From: Avena insularis
Lineage: Eukaryota; Streptophyta; Magnoliopsida; Poales; Poaceae
Length of the DNA: 64,000 bases
Direction: 5' to 3'
Assembly (NCBI GenBank): GCA_023614405.1
Contig: CM042684.1
Location: forward strand, 207,148,941-207,212,940
The number at the start of each line of letters is the position of its first letter. The first letter of the stretch is position 1. Shown one piece after another: positions 34,423 to 45,750 of this stretch. Both the position numbers and the translations under genes were made by a program. The notes under the pieces are model-generated. The model searched no databases. It worked only from the letters and a program-made list of their open reading frames with translations, and had not been told where the DNA came from.

Positions 34423-35352
34423 CTATGGCAAAAGGATCTCCCTTTCATCCCCGTCAGTGAAAAGCATCCTATATACTAGATTGTTCAAATCAGAGGTAGA
34501 AGTGACAAAGTGATGAGTTTTCATGGCAACAAGGTCAAGCCTCTGTGGTGCCAGCATAGCATCATCGGGATCCACTGTAAGACCTAATGCATTGACCATG
34601 CGTGAGGCAATGATGCCCCGATAGATAGGCCCCCTAGCAGCTAGGCGGCGAGCAATAAGCGAGCCAAGATTGTACCATGTATCATTGTTGAGCGCAGCAG
34701 CAAGGAAAGCTAAATGATAGTTGGAGATATTACTAGTGTTCTCCCTACCCAAAACACTAGTGGCAAGATAATATGCAAAGTATCTAAGAGCGGGTAGTTG
34801 GATATTTCTTATCTTTCCACGCTGCGCTACGCGGTCATCATCATTGGTCACCCCTCGGTAAAGCTCCAACAAATCAGTGGGTCGCCCTTGAATTTTATTC
34901 ACGGTCCCTGTCAGACGCACACCTACAATACTGCAAAATCTCTCCAAAGGCATGGTGAAGGGCAGATCATAGATTTTAAAAGAGACAGTAGATTGATAGG
35001 GTGTGTTAGTAAACGTGAAGCTCTCAACAAAAGTTTTGGTGAGCATAGCGTATTGTGCACTCTCATCTTGCATGTATGAGGTCAAACCAACCCTCTCAAT
35101 CAGTAGCAATAAATCATCAAGAATACCTGCAGCTTGCAAGAAAGTAAAACAAGGAAAAGAGGATGGGTGAGCATCCCCATCATCCCTTTCACTGCCAATA
35201 CGGGTTGCAATGAGGTCTTCATTGTATGATGGCCTAGCTTGAGAGGCTGTTCTTGAGGGCCTAGACCTCCTAGGTGCATCATTCTCAAATATCTCTCCAA
35301 AAGTATGGTTGTTCATGCTTGGTATTCTGAAATTTAAACATCTATTAAACAA
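34423..35352 (-). CDS. Athila-type ORF1 protein
   Basis: The 309-residue open frame has no internal stop. It contains the pattern I associate with plant Athila ORF1 / putative retrotransposon proteins: FKIYDLPFTMPLERFCSIVG, then a region ending IQLPALRYFAYYLATSVLG and NYHLAFLAAALN. Function is unknown, probably structural. A short upstream frame at about 35540-35636 (VPLPDTNMGLRLYQGP) may be an earlier exon. No gag-pol is present in the remainder, so this is a partial or non-autonomous element. The start could also be the Met at MNNHTFGE, about 12 codons downstream. Confidence 0.55.
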   Translation of the reverse strand: MFNRCLNFRIPSMNNHTFGEIFENDAPRRSRPSRTASQARPSYNEDLIATRIGSERDDGDAHPSSFPCFTFLQAAGILDDLLLLIERVGLTSYMQDESAQYAMLTKTFVESFTFTNTPYQSTVSFKIYDLPFTMPLERFCSIVGVRLTGTVNKIQGRPTDLLELYRGVTNDDDRVAQRGKIRNIQLPALRYFAYYLATSVLGRENTSNISNYHLAFLAAALNNDTWYNLGSLIARRLAARGPIYRGIIASRMVNALGLTVDPDDAMLAPQRLDLVAMKTHHFVTSTSDLNNLVYRMLFTDGDEREILLP

Positions 35353-35719
35353 GTGATTGCAAAGTAAATATAATGAAGGATTCTACTCATAGGGACTTGC
35401 AAGAGGCCTAAACATGCATCAAAACTATATCTATAAGCATCAAACAAGCTTATAAGCTCTCATAAGCAGTCACCTATAGCAGCAAAATACTCAACATATA
35501 ATCCACTAAACACAAATCTACTTGGACAAGGGGAGGAGTCACATACTAGGGAACAATTGCTCCAAATTTCAGCAAGAAAGATGCCACGGCTGGCCCTTGG
35601 TATAGCCGAAGACCCATATTTGTATCAGGAAGAGGCACCATCCCATAGATAATAGTGGCGCCACCACCAGAAGCCCTGGGAAGGACGTCGCGCAGCCATC
35701 GTCACCGCCACTACCTAGC

Positions 35720-37095
35720 ATGGATATGCCACACGACAACAGCAATGATGACAACATCGATGCATTCCTCAACACTAGCATCGAGGATCAAATTTACATG
35801 CCTTCTATTGAAGAACCATTTAGCCGTCCTCACGACGATCTAGCTGGTCCTAGTACGTGCGAGCAGCATCTGGTCTTCAGTAGTTCTCAAGAGACGCCTC
35901 CAGGTATCACCGATGCTCCACAAGCCAATCATGGAATTGTTTCCAGCCCTATCACACTACAACATGTGGCCTTTGAGGAGTTAGCGGTCCCTACTCAACA
36001 GAAGAAGGATCGAAAAATAAGTAAGAAGCAGAAGGCTACGAGCTAGCATGCTTTGAAGGTGCAAAGACTATCCGGGCTCAGGATGACGTGCCATATGAAC
36101 CCAAGGATGTCTTGTGGAAAATGCATATAGAGAGTAAGCCGATGCTAGATTTGATGATGGTCAAATTGGCAAGTCTATCTATGCAGAGTCTGCATGACGC
36201 TATTCTATTTCAATAGGACCTCCTTCTTAAAGAGAAAATCCATCGCACCATGTTTTCGTTGTCAAGGTTCCATAGGGCAAGGGCTTCGTCGATACAACCC
36301 ATGTGGATATGTTCTTCGTATGGTTCGAAGACATCTTCAATTTGTTTAACTCGTAGCGGCTGGACTATACCCTAGTCCCCCTATACTCGCTCAGCATGGC
36401 GATGAAGGTTGATAGAGAGAACCCAGGGCATCGCGGTAGCAGACCCCTTCTACATGCGTGAAAGGATCTTGCTGAACCCTGGCGACGAGGCACTCATGGA
36501 GAATTACCTCCGAGGCTTTATGCTGAAGAAAAGAAAGAAGGATTACCTTCTCGTGTTTTTCTTTCCCGAGTAAGTATAGTACTTATTTGCTGGCCACTAT
36601 AACATATTTTCTTATATCTCCATATTTTTTCCAATACATTCCATTTGAATTGTTTTGCGTAGAAACAAATACTGCACACTCATCAACATTTGCCTGAAGC
36701 TTTTGCAAGCCACATATTGCAACTCAGGGATTTTGACAAAGAAGAAAGACTACAGCAACATAAAGAGTGTTATGGATGATGCTCTAAACGCCTACGCCTT
36801 AGATGGATGCTACTTCAGCAAGGGGGAATGTCAGGGAAGGAAACATGTGTTTACCCACGTAATGGAATTCCCCTACATCAAGTAGCTGAAAGATAGTCAA
36901 AATGAGGCCTTCTACATCCTTTATCACATGAGCATGTTTGTCCGAGATCAACAGTTGGTTACGCTGCCATCTCATCTCTGGAAGTGGGCCCAAAATTTGG
37001 TGACCATCGCGGATGATGATCTCAGAGAACACTTCTTTCGCATACATACTCAGATGTTGGAAATGATTAATCACGATGTCGGAAGAAAGGAGGGT
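35720..37095 (+). pseudogene. Ulp1-like transposon-associated gene, spliced, catalytically dead
   Basis: Plus-strand exons of a gene type common in cereal CACTA and MULE elements, ending in a C48 (Ulp1-like) cysteine protease domain. The first frame (35720-36046) opens MDMPHDNSNDDNIDAF. Later fragments carry PYEPKDVLWKMHIESKPM and KKRKKDYLLVFFFPE. A canonical 93-base GT-AG intron (36570-36662) restores the frame to NKYCTLINICLK. After that come KKKDYSNIKSVMDDALNAY and HVMEFPYIK. The usual catalytic His (in NHW) is Lys and the Asp of the DSG-like motif is Asn (CNSG), and stops occur near 36217, 36355 and 36883. It is not an active protease. Confidence 0.6.
36570..36662 (+). other. Intron of the Ulp1-like gene
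   Basis: The donor GTAAGTATAG and an acceptor ending TTTTGCGTAG bound a T-rich 93-base segment. Joining the exons gives FFPENKYCTL in frame. Confidence 0.65.
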
Positions 37096-37112
37096 CACTA
37101 CAAGAAATCTGG
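37096..37112 (+). repeat. CACTA terminal inverted repeat
   Basis: CACTACAAGAAATCTGG, preceded by GGT as possible three-base target duplication. Confidence 0.75.
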
Positions 37113-39764
37113 TGATACATGACCCTACATATTGGTCACTAAAAGGTCATAGTTTTTAATCTATGACCTTTCTGTGACCAAATACAGCTGGTCAAAAGTT
37201 GAGCATCACTAGTTAAACACCACGACCTTTTTTCGGAATTGTTCATAGACGTCTATGACCAATATAGATGGTCATAGGTTCTATGACCAAATGTTTTGGT
37301 CACAAACTATCTACCATGTCCGCGTCAAATCCTACATGGCTGATCCTACGTGGAAAATTTATGACCAATTGGAAAGGTCGTCGATCATATTTAGCCCGGT
37401 CTAGTTACGTATTTTGTATGGGCCAAGCCCCAAGAAATTTAGCCTTTTTGGTTTCTAGGCCTTGCCCTTCTACACTACATTTATTTAAGGGCCATATCCT
37501 TTTCAAGGCTAGTTTCCTTTAGGGTATGTGGCATTTACAGGGTACGATTAATTATGGGCCAAGGCCTTTTTGTGTCTGTTTCATTTTCTGGTTTACAACC
37601 TATTTCATCCACACAGTTATGGTACAGAATTGTTGGGCATGTGGCCTTTTTTTAGATCCAACAGAGGCCTACCTAACAGGAGCAACACTCAAAACCAGCA
37701 CAGTTATATTTCTAATAATATAATTCATAAAGCCTACGATTTCCAATAATACAATTTACAAAGCATCACAATAGTCAGATCATCCTAAGCAGGCGGCATC
37801 TTTCGTCTTACTGCCTATAGGGACTAACTTTACTTCATCACTACAATATTATCATGGCTAAACGGATGTACTTGAAACAGTATAAGCAATAAATGAACCT
37901 CCTTGGTGCCATCGTCCATCGAGCTTCGGGAGTTGTCCGTCGTCGAGCTTCGAGCTCCTCTTCCTTGACACGCACTCTACAACCGCTTCGTCATCATCTT
38001 CTGCGCTCTCCGCCATGCCCCCTCAGTGACGTGCTCCACAAGGTCGCCGGCGCATTCCTCGACATGTTCCAATATATTAGCCAATCTAGGATGCAAATAA
38101 AATATAAGCTTTTCCTAGTAGTAGTGCCAAATTTACATTGAAAAAAAAGCTAAACTATTAAACAATTCTAAGAGCAGCAGCCCTATACATACAACAAATC
38201 TATTTATTATGCTTTCATGTCTCTAGGCAAACAAATAATATATTCTTAATGACAGTCGCTCAAAGTTCAATAATCGAGTGTTGGTAGACTATGACACCTA
38301 ACGTCAAAAATCATATATCTAAACATTTCCAATATGATAAGGTTTCAAGTGTTCAAAGAATATTATTAGAGAGAGATCAAAACATATACGTGACCCAACA
38401 AAATCTAATGATATTACCAGAACCACTTAAGCAGATACAAAGGCGGTGAGGGATCAAATGGACTCACCAGAACCACATCAGCAGATGCTTAACAACAGAT
38501 ACCTCCTTTAGACTTCCTCCTACAATCATATCTCTCTGCAGTTGCAAGGACAAGTAAAATGTGATAGTTTCTGGATCTCATGCAGTGCAAATAACACATC
38601 TCCAAAAGAGAAACTACTACAGAATCATGCTTGTCAGAGACTATCTCTACCTCGCTAACAAGACAGTAACTAAACAATGGGAAATACACGTCTACAAGTA
38701 TATGCAATAATAACAGACAAGGAAAGGCTACAAAACTCCATCTATTCTTGTAGAGAGTAGTAATAACAGACAAGGAGGTTTGTGAGAATAGCCTAAATGA
38801 GAACCAGGCTAGCTAACTTATTTTATAGTGTCAAAATCAGATTTCTCCATGCACATAGAAAAAGGTGCTACAAGACAGGACATCACTTCACTCGCAAAGC
38901 ACAAGAATTTGTCCTAAGAAAAACGTATACGCAATATGTAGATAGTAATAACAGGAACCACTTCACAACGCACTATGAATCTTTTTGGGGAGAAAAGATA
39001 CTGAATTTGGAGAAGAAACTGCATACTATTACAAAATTTTCCTAGAGACAAGAGGGAGCACTATCAAACAATGAGATATAACAGTACAACCAAGATGCAC
39101 ATTACTGAACTATCTCAGGAATGATTTGTCTAGCAATTAAACGTAATCAATAAAAATGCAACACGATAACCCTATAGAGGTCTCTAACTTGAATGCTCAA
39201 AATTTTAACATCGTTCACTCGTTCATTGACATATCCAGCAGACTCCCTAATCAAAAGGTAACTGAGGCCTCAACCAATACATCTGGATTGCAAAGATATT
39301 AAAATAGAGGTATTTGAGGCATGTGCCCTTTACATAGTTTCGGTCACAAGGTACTCAAAGATGACCTCCTCCCTCAAAGCCCACAGTAGATAGAAAAAAG
39401 GTCTCCAGCTTTTATTCCTTGCAAAGACAACATGTATGAATCACAATTGACGCAACTAAACTCCAGGGAGGCAAGCTTCTGAATTCCCCCTCTAAGGACC
39501 ACCGAACTAAGGACAAGCTTCTAAATTTCCCAAATCTCGGCATAGTAAGTCCAAGCAAGCAAGGACTAGGACACTACAAGATGGACAGTTAAGTACCTGA
39601 AACCAGAGCTACGGATCCCGATGTGATCGCCTCATCATCCTCCTCCTCATTTAGTCCAGGATCTCCTCCTCATACACCATAAGTAGATTAGACACTTCAA
39701 TTAGTGATACATGACTCATAATGACTAGCTATGAAACTATCTTATTTGGCCCCAAATTAGTGAT

Positions 39765-39853
39765 CATACAGCTACTACAAGCTTAAGCTTTACAAACATC
39801 TCAAGTTCATGGATTATCCATACAGCTACCACAAGCTTAAGGTTTACAAACAC
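39765..39853. repeat. Short tandem duplication, period 54 bp
   Basis: Two copies of a segment containing CATACAGCTAC and ACAAGCTTAAG, starting at 39765 and 39819, with a few differences. Confidence 0.7.
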
Positions 39854-41164
39854 CAAGGAAACTAATTAGCATGACATGAAAACATAGGTTGGTTGCCAAG
39901 TTTTAAAAAATGCTGAATAATATCGTCTCGCATAAACCTCACTACAGCAGCATATTATTGACTATCATGATTCATTACAAGATTGACATTATACATGCAG
40001 ATAGATTCCCAAGGTACATCTCCAAAATACGCATGATGATTGTTCAAGTTTAAATGGAATGAATAATGGGTCAGCAACAAGCATTGAACCATATATTAAT
40101 TATCACCATATTAATTATCTGAATGAGTACCACAAGTTTATCACATATTAATTATTTGAAGGAGTACCACCAATATTATTAACATCCAAAGATCATCTTT
40201 AAAATGATATTGCAACATGCAAACGAGCTACGTATGCTTGCAGTAGATACATTAACTCTTTTTGGGTGAAAGCTTCTAGTCAAGGCAGACCTAGTAAAAG
40301 CGGGAGCCCCTTATGTGACTTAGTGATAGTCAAAACAAGAGATGGCATATTTTCTGGTATTATCAGATACATCAGCACTTCTATAATTAGCCCAACAAGA
40401 CTAAAAATAAAAGTCAAGAGTCACAGCAGCAAGCTTTCAGCAAATGTTCTCTCAAACAAAAAAAATCACTGCATGGACATGGCACTTTGTATCTCTAAAT
40501 CAATTAGGCACATGAATTTTGTCAAAACAATGCTAGTAACGAAAAATTTACCATTTTCGCGATTCACGTTGACGTTGAGGCGGAGTTTGTCTATCAGGTA
40601 CTTGCACATCCCCATACTCCCAGCCCGCGCTGCCATGTGGTGTGGCGAACTTCTCCATGTATGCCACCCCTGCCGAATTGGGGTGGGTCAATACCACCAC
40701 AGCTGGTGCATCGACCTACACCCCGTACACCATCCCCATTGAATCAGCATGTGCCCGTACTGCACCACATGGCTCGGCTGCTTCGTTGTCATGCCCGTTG
40801 CCACCATCTTAGGCTCCTTCAGCTCTGGATCTGGCGGAATGGTGGTCCTTGAGGCAGGAAGGAAACTGCGTCCATCGGGTGGCGCAGGAGTCGATTGTGG
40901 AGGACATGAGTCGAATGGGGGATGGTAGGAGAAGAGGGTGGCGAGGGGATCCAGCTGCTTAAGTGGTGGACAATGGAGGGATTGGGTGGGGGTAGAGATG
41001 GAGATCTGGAGAGAGGTGGCGTGGTCGGGGAGACGAGTGATGGAGCAGACGGGGTCTTGCATGTGAGGGGATTAGGGTTTAGGGATATCCCTCTCGATCA
41101 CGATCTGGTGTAGGGATTTCATAGAACTACCCATGCATTCTTCTACGGTACAAGACTAGGAATT

Positions 41165-42168
41165 TGATGTAGCCCGACCTTCGGTCGTTACCACATCATG
41201 GTCTCCAACTTATGCCAAGTCATCATGGACTCCAAAGGTGAATCCGTTCCTCTATGCGAGCCCACTTCCTACCCTCCTAAATAGTATACTACTTCATACT
41301 CCATCCCATATCCATGATAGGTTCATATCGACGAGTACGGAGGCAAGGGAGGAAGCCTGGAGCACCAAGCCCGACAAGACAGAGGCTTGGAAGAGAAGAC
41401 AGAAGAAGCAACAGCTGGAGCACCGGAGTCTCCGGCCTGCGCACACCGGAGTCTCCGGCCTGAAGACACCGGAGTCTTCGGACCCATCTCCGGACCGACC
41501 CCCAGATCGAGCTCGAGGACAACCAGAAGACCCCTCCGGACATGAAACCGGAGACAGACCGGAGTCTCCGAACCCCACACCGGAGTCTCCGGCCTAAGCA
41601 TATGGGCCTGGGCGCCACCAGCTGGGCCTTTGGCCCATGTACCCCTTAGTCCGCCTAGACTTTCCCTTTTTATTCCAAAAGTACCCTTAAACTAGTGGCT
41701 GGCCTATATATAGTGCCCCCACCCCCTCATGTAACCCGTGGCATAGATGATAGACTAAAGAAAACCCCCTTTGTGGAATCTCTAGTTTTGCCTCATCCCC
41801 TTCTACCAAAGGGGATCGACTATCGTCACCACCTCGTTGGAGTTTGCATCGCGCATCCCTCGTTGTACAAGGCCTTGGCATCGGTGTCCCTTTGCCAAGA
41901 CGTCAAGACCCTCTCCAAGGTGTTCTTCCCTCTCCGCGTGGGATCAAGGGAGCACGTTGACCGATCTTTCCTTGTGAGGATTCTATCGGACCGGTGGCCA
42001 CCGGTGAGAGCAATCGGCCTTGTACCGTGTGAGTTTTGCGTGTGTTCATCGTGTTCTTCGCGAGGTGTGCGTCCGCTTCCGCTACCTTCTCCATTTCCCC
42101 TTGCTTTCCCATCGATTTGACCACGAGATCCATGAAGATCGGGCCACCCACGGGGTTACTCCATAACA
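41165..42168 (+). repeat. Family C LTR (5' LTR of the outer C element)
   Basis: From TGATGTAGCCCGACC to CCATAACA, 1004 bp. The palindrome array is at about 41430-41600, and TATATATAG lies in GGCCTATATATAGTGCC near 41702-41714. The candidate target duplication is GAATT at 41160-41164. R/U5-like sequence such as TTGTACAAGGCC matches family A. Confidence 0.85.
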
Positions 42169-43307
42169 TCTGGTATCAACAGCTTTTGGTTGCCACGGAT
42201 TTCCCCTTGATTTAGTCTTTTTCCCCATAAATTCGAAAATTCCACCAAAAACAGCCCCAATTCGTGTTTTGGATCGATATGTGATTTGAGTGTGTTTTGG
42301 TAGGTTTTGATCCGTGGATTACTTGCTAAACTTGTTGATTTACCTTCCCCTCGTTCCCATGGCCTAATTCCTTGATTTCCCCCACCAATTTGTGTTTTGG
42401 TTCGAGTTTTTCCGCCAAAATCATGTCCCGGACGAGTTCTGCACGTCCTGGAACCTCCAGACCGGAGATTCCGGCCCCCGGACCGGAGACTCCGTCCTAG
42501 ACCGGAGATTCCGGCCCCCAGACCGAAGTTTCTGGCAAAGTCTCCGCCCCCACTGCTGACAGCAAATCTGTTTCACCGTTTTGGGCATAACTTTTGCATA
42601 TGAACTCGGATTTTGGTGTTCTTTAGCTAGTTTTGAAGAGGATAAAGAGCTCTACATCATCATATCCGTGGTTCATGCTATATACTCCATCCAAATTCCG
42701 TGATCAAGGCGGAATCCACCAATAAAGGGTGAAGATCGGCGAAGAAAGGTATAAACATTCCGCGACTTCTCCCCACTTGCTTTCCTTTGTGAGCTACACT
42801 ATCTTTGCGTTCAACAAACACCTATTGAGACTAGTTCCTCCTATGATTGCTTGGGCTATGCACATTTGATACCTTGTAGAATTCCGAGCAAAAGTTGTGA
42901 GCGTGCTATCTCATATAGTTATCTTGTATAGTTGTTGGCACAAGGAAGGGCAAGTGAAAAAGAAAAGAAAAGTGAAAAAAAGAAAAAAGAAGAAGAAAAA
43001 GAGAAAGAAACAAACAAGTGCCTCATAGAATAGGAAGCGCAAGCTCGATGAAGATCAAATAGGTGGTATTATTGTGCATATCTTGTAGCCCAACAATTTA
43101 TTTGCAATCGAACTAGCGTCTCTCCTTGCACTTGCGTGACACGAGCTTATAGTCTTCGCTAGGTAATCATTTGGTTCTTATCTCACTTTCTCCATCGCGC
43201 AATTCCCATTTATCCTACCGTGTGTGTTTCCTTGTAAATATTTCCTTCTTGTGGATTAACTTGTTTTGCTTTGTGATCATCGTGGTTCTTTACTTGCCAT
43301 TACAACA
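42169..43307 (+). other. Family C leader, first part (outer element)
   Basis: The primer-binding site is TGGTATCAACAGC at 42171. Palindromic GGAGATTCCGG-type elements lie at 42465-42540 and a purine-rich tract at 42942-43018. It is interrupted at 43308 by a complete second C element and resumes at 50281. Confidence 0.85.
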
Positions 43308-43564
43308 TGATGTGGCCCGACCTTCGGTCGTTTCCACATCATGGTCTCCAACTTATGCCAAGTCGTCATGGACTCCAAAGGTGAATCCGTTCCTCTATGA
43401 AAGCCCACTTCCTACCCTCTTGGATAGTATACTACTTCATACTCCGTCCCATATCCATGATAGGTTCACACCAACAAGTACGGAGGCATGGGAGGAAGCC
43501 TGGAGCACCAAGCCCGACAAGATGGAGGCTTGGAAGAGAAGACGGAAGAAGCAGCAGCTGGAGC

Positions 43565-43760
43565 ACCGGAGTCTCCGGCCTGAACACACCGGAGTCTCCG
43601 GCCTGCAGACCCCGGAGTCTCTGAACCCATCTCTAGACTGACCCCCAGATCGAGCTCGAGGACAGCCAGAAGGCCCCTCCGGAGACGACACCGGAGACAG
43701 ACCGGAGTCTCCGGCCCACACCGGAGTCTCCGGACCCCCACACCGAATTCTCCGGCCTGA
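43565..43760 (+). repeat. CCGGAGTCTCCGG palindrome array in C U3
   Basis: ACCGGAGTCTCCGGCC recurs with irregular spacing about 110-300 bp upstream of the TATA box. Several copies are perfect palindromes around a central T. Confidence 0.85.
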
Positions 43761-43867
43761 GAGTATGGGCCTGCACGCCGCCAGCTGGGCCCTTGGCCCA
43801 TGTACCCCTTAGTCCGTCCAGACTTTCCCCTTTTATTCCTAAAGTACCCTTGAACTAGTGGCTGGCC

Positions 43868-43876
43868 TATATATAG
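43868..43876 (+). promoter_or_regulatory. TATA box of family C 5' LTR
   Basis: TATATATAG within GGCCTATATATAGTGCCC. The same context is present in every A and C LTR in the window. Confidence 0.75.
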
Positions 43877-44323
43877 TGCCCCCACCCCCTCATGTAACCC
43901 GAGGCATAGATGATAGACTAAAAAAACCTTTGTGGAACCTCTAGTTTTGCCTCATCCCCTTCTACCAAAGGGGATCGACTATCGTCACGACCTCGTTGGA
44001 GTTTGCATTGCGCCTCCCTCGTTGTACAAGGCCTTGGCATCGGTGTCCCTTTGCCAAGGCGCCAAGACCCTCTCCAAGGTGTTCTTCCCTCTTCGCGTGG
44101 GATCGAGGGAGCACGTTGACCGATCTTTCCTTGCAAGGATTCTATCGGAGCGGTGGCCACCGGTGAGAGAAATCGGCCTTGTATCGTGTGTGTTTTGCAT
44201 GTGTTCATCATGTTCTTCGCGAGGTGTGCGTCCGCTACCTTCTCCCTTCCCCCTCGCTTTCCCATCGATTTGACCACGAGATCCGTGAAGATCGGGCCAC
44301 CCACGGGGTTACCCCATAACATC

Positions 44324-44336
44324 TGGTATCAGCAGC
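44324..44336 (+). other. Family C primer-binding site
   Basis: TGGTATCAGCAGC, two bases after the LTR. Eight to nine bases match initiator methionine tRNA. Confidence 0.75.
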
Positions 44337-45750
44337 TTTTGGTTGCCACGGATTTCCCCTTGATTTGGTCTTTTTTCCCATAAATTCGAAAATTCCACCA
44401 AAAACAGCCCCAATTCGTGTTTTGGATCGATCTGTGATTTGAGTGCGTTTTGGTAGGTTTTGATCCATGGATTACTTGCTAAACTTATTGATGTACCTTC
44501 CCCTATGTTTCCATGGCCTAATTCCTTGATTTCCGCCACCAATTTGGTGTTTTGGTTCGAGTTTTTCCGCCAAAATCGCGTCCCGGACGAGTTCTGCACG
44601 TCTGGGAACCTCCGGACCGGAGATTCCGGCCCCCGGACCGGAGACTCCGGCCCAGACCGGAGATTCCGGCCCCCGCCCAGACCGGAGATTTCGGCCCCCA
44701 GACCGGAGACTCCGGCCTGGACCGGAGATTCTGGCAAAGTCTCCGCCCTCCACTGCTGACAGCAAATCTGTTTCACCGTTTTGGGCATAACTTTTGCATA
44801 CGAACTCGGATTTTGGTGTTCTTTAGCTCGTTTTGAAGAGGAGAAAGAGCTCTACATCATCATCTCCGTGGTTCATGCTATCTACTCCATCCAAATTCCG
44901 TGAGAAAGGCGGAATCTACCAATAAAGGGTGAAGATCGGCGAAGAAAGGTATAAACATTCCGCGACTTCTCCCCACTTGCATCCCTTTGTGAGCCACACT
45001 ATCTTTGCGTTCAACAAATATCTATTGAGACTAGTTCCTCCTATGATTGCTTGGGCTATGCACATTTGATACCTTGTAGAATTCCGAGCAAAAGTTGTGA
45101 GCGCGCTATCTCATATAGTTATCTTGTATAGTTGTTGGCACAAGGAAGAGGCAAGTGAAAAAGAAAAGAAAAGTGGAAAAAATAGAAAAATAAAAAGAAG
45201 AAAAAGAAAGAAAGAAACAAGTGCCTCATAGAATAGGAAGCGCAAGCTCGATGAACATCAAATAGGTGGTACTTATTGTGCATATCTTGTAGCCCACCAA
45301 TTTATTGCAATTGAACTAGCATCTCTCCTTGCACTTGTGCGACACGTGCTTATAGTCTTCGCTAGGTAATCATTTGGTTCTTAGCTCACCTTTTCCGTCG
45401 CACAAGTCCCATTTATACCACCGTGTGTGTTTCCTTGTATATATTCCTATCTTGTGGATTGACTTGTTTTGCTTTGTGATCATCGTGGTTCTTTACTTGC
45501 CATTATAACATCTTGATTTCGGATTGCTCTTGGACACGCCACCTTCCATACCTATCCACCATAAGCTTTGTGTGTGTGTTTTTTAGTGGTTAGTTGGTTT
45601 TGCTATTCCGCGTGAACTTCACTTTGCTTGGTTTTGATTGCTCTCAAGTATTGCCACTTGCACGATACTATCTTCCAAGGTAAAGTAAGGTTTGATGTTG
45701 CATCCCTAACCCCCTACCACTTCCATATACACCACTTGGTCTTGTGAATC
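44337..45750 (+). other. Family C leader (complete element)
   Basis: About 1.4 kb without a credible gene. It contains palindromic CCGGAGATTCCGG / CCGGAGACTCCGG elements (44609-44735) and a purine-rich tract (45144-45220) of GAAAAAGAAAAG type. The tracts and their order match the A and B leaders. Confidence 0.8.

Larger units (their letters stand above)
37096..41164 (+). mobile_element. CACTA (En/Spm) element end and probable internal sequence
   Basis: The terminus CACTACAAGAAATCTGG at 37096 is a typical CACTA-superfamily end, pointing rightward. Subterminal repeats of GGTCATA / TATGACC in both orientations fill about 37115-37390, as expected for transposase-binding regions. I found no matching TTTCTTGTAGTG end, so the other side may be lost at the family C insertion (41165). 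The interior has no transposase. The GC-rich part at 40560-41110 has open frames on both strands without recognisable domains, and the rest is AT-rich. The extent of the element is inference. Confidence 0.55.
43308..44321 (+). repeat. Family C 5' LTR (complete element)
   Basis: The 1014 bp LTR runs from TGATGTGGCCCGACC to CCATAACA. The palindrome array is at about 43565-43760. Confidence 0.9.

Noticed and set aside
37893..38141. Arg/Ser-rich 82-residue frame
   Set aside because: Compositional only; no similarity or gene structure around it.
40266..41113. Possible gene at the right end of the CACTA region
   Set aside because: Several overlapping frames on both strands, no conserved domain, no splice pattern; left as unassigned transposon sequence.
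43565..43760. CRISPR-like array
   Set aside because: Repeat lengths and spacers are irregular, the units are palindromic and lie inside plant LTRs; no cas genes are present.
41400..44740. Open frames on both strands across the LTR palindrome arrays (TPESPA and RSLRPETG-like peptides)
   Set aside because: These are translations of the repeated palindrome; the GC-rich repeat keeps several frames open.
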